Source: BM003 sp963783695 (lineage in GTDB: Bacteria > Pseudomonadota > Gammaproteobacteria > Steroidobacterales > BM003). From it: a stretch of DNA of 64,000 nucleotides. Positions 60,035-64,000 of the stretch are shown here, piece after piece. Made by a program: the position numbers and the translations under genes. The DNA lies in the NCBI GenBank assembly GCA_963783695.1, contig CAWAOM010000002.1:248001-312000 (forward strand), given 5' to 3'. Below the pieces are notes generated by a model. The model was not told the DNA's origin. It worked only from the letters and a program-made list of their open reading frames with translations, and ran no database searches. Numbering within the stretch: position 1 is the stretch's first letter; every line of letters begins with the position of its first letter.

Positions 60035-62575
60035 CTACTTTTTCCTGCTTGCAGCCTTTTTCCTTGCCGCCGGTTTTTTCCTGACCACGGCCTTCTTCAC
60101 GGCCGCAGCCTTCTTTTTCGAAACGGCCGCTTTCCTGGCCGCAAGTTTCTTTTTGCTTGCAGCCTTTTTCCTTGCCGCCGGTTTTTTCCTGACCACGGCC
60201 TTCTTCACGGCCGCAGCCTTCTTTTTCGAAACGGCCGCTTTCCTGGCCGCAAGTTTCTTTTTGCTTGCAGCCTTTTTCCTTGCCGCCGGTTTTTTCCTGA
60301 CCACGGCCTTCTTCACGGCCGCAGCCTTCTTTTTCGAAACGGCCGCTTTCTTGGCCGCAGGTTTCTTTTTGCCTGCAGCCTTTTTCCTTGCCGCCGGTTT
60401 TTTCCTGGCCACGGCTTTCTTCACGGCCGCAGCCTTCTTTTTCGAAACGGCCGCTTTCTTCGCCGCAGGTTTCTTCTTCGCCGCTGCTGCCTTCTTCGGT
60501 GCTGCTTTGGCAGTGATTGCCTTGCCCTGTGCCCATGTCTTGCGCGCTTTCCTCGCAAGCTTTACGACTTTCGCGATATCGGCGTCGCTATAGACGCCAT
60601 TAACGCCGGAAATGGCTGCCAGCTTCATGCCGTGTCGGAGGCCAAGCTGGTAAATTTCCTTGACCTTCTGCCACTCGGTGTCGCGGCCGATTGTGAAGAC
60701 TTCGAAGCGCCCCTCCAGTGCCAGCACGATGGTCTCTGCAAGACACGCATAGATCACATTTTCCGGCAGACCAATGTCTTTCATCTCGACATCGCTGGGC
60801 AGCTCGATCTCACCGGATTCGATGACCAGTACGTCCGGACGCTTGGCCACCTCTTCTGGCGGGAGGTCGAGCGGACGCGCCACATCGGTGATGACGCAGC
60901 CGGGCTTGACCTTGGTGATATCGAGGATTTTTTTGCCGGCGCCGGAGGTCGATGTGACGATCATGTCCATGTCGCCGAGATATTGCTCGTAATCGGTCGT
61001 GGCCACGACTTTGGCGTCGGGGGTTTCCTTGAGGATGGAGGCCTTCAGCGCATCGAGCTTTTTCTGGTTGCGTGCGGCCAGATAAACCTCGTCGAACGCC
61101 ATCGCCAACAGGCGTGCGCTGACCGAGCCGATGGAGCCCGAGGCGCCGATGACCATGGTCTTGGCCGTCACCTTGCCGCTCTTGCGCACGTGGACCAGGT
61201 TCATCCGCCGCATCGCGTCGGCGGCCGCCCAAAGCGCACCGGAAGCCGAGTAGCTGTTGCCGGTAGTCACCGGGATCGTGGCGCGCCGGGCGACGGTAAT
61301 GCCGGCGTCACCGACCACCTTGGTGAACGCTCCCAGGCCGAGGATTTGTGCGCCCATTTTTTCCGCCATTCTGGCCGCTGCCAGCAGCCGCCGGTAAGTG
61401 AACTCCGGGCTGCGGGTGAGCATCTCCTTCGGCGTGCCGCCGACCAGGATCAGCCAGCCCTCAGCCTCGGCGCCGGTCGGCGAGACGATGTTGTCCATCT
61501 TGCAGTAGATCATCGGCGGCATATGGGCGGCGGCTTTTTCCACCTGGTTCATGACCAGCTTCGGTGTAGCCTTCGGCAACGGGAAGCCCTTGCGAATGTA
61601 CTCCTGGCTCAGCGGATGAATCACGAACGCAAAGCGACGGATATTGCGGAACTCTCCGGTCGGGTGCAGCAGCCGGGGCTCGATCTTCAGCTCCTCGATA
61701 ATCTCCTCGAGGTCGTGATCGCCGAGTTCCTCGCTGCTGGTCTCCAGCGCCGCCAGGATCATGGCCTCGATCGTGCTCAGGCCGATCACCGTGTCGAACA
61801 GGTTGGGCGAGACGTCAACAACCAGGTTGACGTTGCAGTTGGCGAAGAAATCCATCCGATCTTCGTCGATGGCGGATGTGATCAGGGTTTTGCCGTCGAG
61901 GTTCTCCGCCGTACCAAAGTTGGCGATGTCGTCGAACGTACCGACGATGACGTGGCACTTCGCCATCTCTCGGGCCAGAATTTCCTTGCGCAGGGCCGTC
62001 AACCCCGGCAATTTGGCCAGCGTTTTGGTCGGAATCACCGAGGTCGGCAGTAGCGATCCCGCAAGCTGGGAGCCGCGCGCATACAGCTCGAGCTGTTCCA
62101 GCGAGTTCAGCACCACCGGCGCGCCGGTGTCGAGAACCGCGTCGGCGAATTTGAGGTTGGGCGTGTAGTCGGACATGGCCTGGGCCATGTCGTAATTGAC
62201 CATGCCATTTAAGAACAGAACGATATTGTTGTTGAAATAGTGGCCCAGCCGCTTTTGCACATGGCGCACGGCGCGGACCTGCAGCAACCGCCGCAGCGAC
62301 GCTCCGGTCGTCGCCGGCACCCGGGTCACGACGTTGAGCAGCCGCTCGGTTTCCTTGAAGACGTGGCGCCGCGAGCCGATGTCGAAGTGATCCTGGATCA
62401 TGCCGAGACCGATGGCGTCGGCGTCCGCCTGGTGCCGGCGCAGCATCTCCCAGGCCTTGCCGGAGTCGCCGTCGGCGCCCACGCGGCTGACGTGGAAATC
62501 CTGGCCGAGAAATCGGGTGGTGAATTCGTTGTCCTTGGACGATGGTCCAAGGGAGACGCTGACGACTTTCTTCAT
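60035..62575 (-). CDS. Acyl-ACP reductase-like dehydrogenase fused to a histone-H1-like tail
   Basis: An 846-residue protein. Residues about 1-330 have no domain I recognise. Residues 330-665 resemble cyanobacterial acyl-ACP reductase (AAR, COG5322): ILGLGAFTKVVGDAGITVARR, TTGNSYSASGALWAA, the NADPH fold VIGASGSIGSVSARLL, and the active-site cysteine C611 in YACLAETIVLALEG (Cys294 in AAR). The last 180 residues are lysine- and alanine-rich, histone-H1-like, from 108-bp repeats, in frame with the enzyme. It should make fatty aldehydes from acyl-ACP or acyl-CoA; the tail could bind DNA. GGAG precedes the ATG at 62575. It is divergent from an iron alcohol dehydrogenase. Confidence 0.75.
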   Translation of the reverse strand: MKKVVSVSLGPSSKDNEFTTRFLGQDFHVSRVGADGDSGKAWEMLRRHQADADAIGLGMIQDHFDIGSRRHVFKETERLLNVVTRVPATTGASLRRLLQVRAVRHVQKRLGHYFNNNIVLFLNGMVNYDMAQAMSDYTPNLKFADAVLDTGAPVVLNSLEQLELYARGSQLAGSLLPTSVIPTKTLAKLPGLTALRKEILAREMAKCHVIVGTFDDIANFGTAENLDGKTLITSAIDEDRMDFFANCNVNLVVDVSPNLFDTVIGLSTIEAMILAALETSSEELGDHDLEEIIEELKIEPRLLHPTGEFRNIRRFAFVIHPLSQEYIRKGFPLPKATPKLVMNQVEKAAAHMPPMIYCKMDNIVSPTGAEAEGWLILVGGTPKEMLTRSPEFTYRRLLAAARMAEKMGAQILGLGAFTKVVGDAGITVARRATIPVTTGNSYSASGALWAAADAMRRMNLVHVRKSGKVTAKTMVIGASGSIGSVSARLLAMAFDEVYLAARNQKKLDALKASILKETPDAKVVATTDYEQYLGDMDMIVTSTSGAGKKILDITKVKPGCVITDVARPLDLPPEEVAKRPDVLVIESGEIELPSDVEMKDIGLPENVIYACLAETIVLALEGRFEVFTIGRDTEWQKVKEIYQLGLRHGMKLAAISGVNGVYSDADIAKVVKLARKARKTWAQGKAITAKAAPKKAAAAKKKPAAKKAAVSKKKAAAVKKAVARKKPAARKKAAGKKKPAAKKAAVSKKKAAAVKKAVVRKKPAARKKAASKKKLAARKAAVSKKKAAAVKKAVVRKKPAARKKAASKKKLAARKAAVSKKKAAAVKKAVVRKKPAARKKAASRKK
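60047..60478. repeat. 108-bp in-frame tandem repeat encoding the lysine/alanine tail
   Basis: Four copies start at 60047, 60155, 60263 and 60371. Copies 1 and 2 are identical, copy 3 differs at two bases, and copy 4 differs more. Each encodes a 36-residue unit of the form KKAASKKKLAARKAAVSKKK... on the minus strand. Near-identity shows recent expansion, so copy number may vary among strains and may be collapsed in short-read assemblies. Confidence 0.95.
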
Positions 62576-62817
62576 GGATAAACTCCGCTTCGACGAGGGT
62601 CCAGTGGCCGACGATCGGCCCGGCCCTCTCAAAATCCCTTTCACCGGCTACCGGGCGCGCTCGGGAGCCACTCGGCCGGACCGGTAATTACAACCCGACC
62701 GGCGCGCCGACACAACTTTGGGCCGCTTTTTTCGATGCGGCCCCAGATTACCTATACTAGTCGAGTTACGTATCACCCGGCGCCGCCGGGTCAACGGAAA
62801 CCTCAAGAGGTCAAGGT
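62576..62817. promoter_or_regulatory. Divergent promoter region, reductase / alcohol dehydrogenase
   Basis: A 242-base spacer between the two divergent starts. TATACT at 62753-62758 is a good -10 for the rightward gene, but no clear -35 lies 17 bases upstream. Palindromic CCCGGCGCCGCCGGG lies at 62776-62790. The two genes are probably co-regulated from here. Confidence 0.4.
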
Positions 62818-64000
62818 ATGATCCCATTCGGCGTCCAGGTGGCTGGCTACCAGAGCCTGATGAAAACCCTGAAAGGCGTGGTTAAAACGCTGCCCTTTCC
62901 CAAACCTACTTTGTTCTCCGGCCCGGGTTCGTCGCTGGAGCTGTGTGAGGCGATTTCGCAGATGGGCGTGCACAAGCTGCTGATCGTTACCGACAGCATG
63001 CTGGTCAAGATCGGTTTGCTAGGCGACATCGAAAAGAAGCTGAAGGCGCTCGGTGTGCGCTACGTGATCTACGACGGTATCCTCCCCGACCCCACGGTCG
63101 AGCAGATCGAGAACGGTCTGAAGGTCCTCAAGCGCGAGCGCTGCCAGGCGATCCTGGCGGTGGGTGGCGGCTCACCCATCGACGCCGCCAAGGTGATTGC
63201 GGCACGCGCTACCAATGACAAGGCGATCTCGTCGATGGAGGGCATGTTCAAGGTGTTTACCGCGCCAATGCCGCTGTATGCGGTCCCGACGACGGCGGGC
63301 ACCGGTTCCGAGGTGACTATTGCCGCGGTGGTCTCGGATCCGAAGCGCAAAAAGAAGTCACCGATCATGGATCCCAAGCTGGTGCCAATGATGGCCGCGC
63401 TCGACGGCGCCTTGATGACGGGGCTGCCGCCGCACATCACTGCGGCGACCGGCATGGACGCACTGACCCATGCAGTAGAGGCCTACATCTCCGCCAATGC
63501 GTTGCCCGAGACCGATGGTTATGCGTTGGCCGCGACGAAACTGATCATGGAGAACCTGCCGCGGGCGGTGGCGAAGGGCAAGGACCTGAAAGCGCGCCAG
63601 GCCATGTCGTTCGCATCGTACTATGCGGCGCTCGCCTTCACCCGCGCCGGGGTCGGTTATGTGCACGCGATCTCGCACAACTTCGGCGCGTTCTACCACA
63701 CCCCTCACGGACTGGCGAACGCCATCGTCATGCCCTACGTTCTCGATTTTTCCAAGAGCAGTTGCACCCGCAAGCTGGCGAAACTCGGAGAAGTTTCCGG
63801 TTTGCGCAAGAAGGGTGACCGGACGCCAAAGCTGGCCGCGCGTTTTATCGAACATATTCGCGAACTCAACGCCGAGTTCGGCATCCCGGACCGGCTGGAG
63901 GCGCTCGAGAAATCCGATATCCCGGCCATCGCCAGGAACGCGCTGAAGGAAGCGCACTACACCTATGCGGTGCCACGCTACATGGACCAGCGCACCTGCG
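62818..64000 (+). CDS. Iron-containing alcohol dehydrogenase (cut by right edge)
   Basis: The first 394 residues of a group III alcohol dehydrogenase. GPGSSLELCEAISQMG and VGGGSPIDAAKV form the NAD-binding part. PTTAGTGSEVT and the iron ligands in GMDALTHAVEAYIS and HAISHNFGAFYHTPHG are visible. A dozen or so residues are probably missing at the C-terminus. With the divergent acyl-ACP reductase homologue it could reduce fatty aldehyde to fatty alcohol, a wax or alcohol precursor. The substrate is inferred from context only. Start ATG at 62818 has AAGAGG upstream. Confidence 0.9.
   Translation, partial: MIPFGVQVAGYQSLMKTLKGVVKTLPFPKPTLFSGPGSSLELCEAISQMGVHKLLIVTDSMLVKIGLLGDIEKKLKALGVRYVIYDGILPDPTVEQIENGLKVLKRERCQAILAVGGGSPIDAAKVIAARATNDKAISSMEGMFKVFTAPMPLYAVPTTAGTGSEVTIAAVVSDPKRKKKSPIMDPKLVPMMAALDGALMTGLPPHITAATGMDALTHAVEAYISANALPETDGYALAATKLIMENLPRAVAKGKDLKARQAMSFASYYAALAFTRAGVGYVHAISHNFGAFYHTPHGLANAIVMPYVLDFSKSSCTRKLAKLGEVSGLRKKGDRTPKLAARFIEHIRELNAEFGIPDRLEALEKSDIPAIARNALKEAHYTYAVPRYMDQRTC

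Noticed and set aside
60047..60478. Tandem repeats as a CRISPR array or as a separate histone-H1 gene
   Set aside because: The 108-bp units are contiguous with no unique spacers, and the frame runs unbroken from the reductase domain through the tail.
59894..62053. Long rightward frame (719 residues) across the acyl-ACP reductase gene
   Set aside because: It is antisense to a gene with clear motifs and passes through the tandem repeat as Phe/Leu-rich nonsense. It is a by-product of GC-rich codon structure.
1..64000. tRNA or rRNA genes, insertion sequences and attachment sites
   Set aside because: No cloverleaf, transposase frame, terminal inverted repeat or integrase was found.

Overview
The window reads as chromosomal DNA of a GC-rich gammaproteobacterium. 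The order ftsY-ftsE-ftsX-rpoH, the block rpmB/rpmG-radC-coaBC-dut-pyrE-exonuclease III, and the PdsS/PdsR two-component pair of the proteobacterial dedicated sortase system all fit that class. A marine or sediment lineage is plausible, but genus and species cannot be read from the sequence. No rRNA, tRNA, CRISPR array, transposase or prophage block was seen. Most genes are vertical core or near-core genes, with a few accessory islands.

Layout. 1-5.6 kb: PdsS (cut by the left edge) and PdsR, a small secreted protein, a DUF4345 membrane protein, a VOC protein, a MATE exporter and a VapBC toxin-antitoxin pair. 5.6-11.2 kb: glutaryl-CoA dehydrogenase, an Mpo1-like protein, and ftsY-ftsE-ftsX-rpoH, with a textbook CIRCE operator overlapping a sigma-E-like promoter in front of rpoH. 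11.2-26.2 kb: housekeeping genes rsmD, coaD, ggt, mutM, a Delta9-type acyl desaturase, rpmG, rpmB, radC, coaBC, dut, pyrE, exonuclease III, ampG and trmB, with small accessory genes between them. 26.3-28.9 kb: a cyanide-insensitive cytochrome bd operon with a 53-residue third subunit. 29.3-34.5 kb: a ClsC-like phospholipase D lipoprotein; a three-gene module of a LysM/peptidoglycan-binding protein, a putative caspase/CHAT-like protease and a beta-propeller-like protein; then an Rv2949c-type chorismate lyase. 34.5-44.7 kb: RhlE helicase, DUF885 peptidase, TPR-methyltransferase, DPP-IV-like peptidase, chalcone-isomerase-like protein, DksA-like zinc finger, HemG and a b-type cytochrome. 44.8-54 kb: an OmpR-family regulator divergent from a hybrid histidine kinase, followed by three large secreted proteins of unknown function, two of them ending in polyglycine plus basic residues. 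54.4-59.8 kb: mgtE, then an envelope-stress type operon (DUF883, YqjE-like, small protein, AI-2E transporter, 486-residue membrane protein). 60-64 kb: a cyanobacterial-type acyl-ACP reductase homologue carrying a histone-H1-like tail built from 108-bp tandem repeats, divergent from an iron-containing alcohol dehydrogenase that runs off the right edge.

How the genes work together. The acyl-ACP reductase and alcohol dehydrogenase pair suggests fatty aldehyde to fatty alcohol (wax ester or alcohol) metabolism, and the desaturase and ClsC-like enzyme also act on membrane lipids. FtsYEX serves membrane targeting and division. The CIRCE site implies that HrcA controls the heat-shock sigma factor, so two heat-shock regulators would be stacked. 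The regulator/kinase pair at 45-48 kb may control the secreted-protein block beside it, but that is inference from position and from phased repeats upstream of two of the genes. Several convergent pairs share bases in their stop codons, which leaves no room for conventional terminators.
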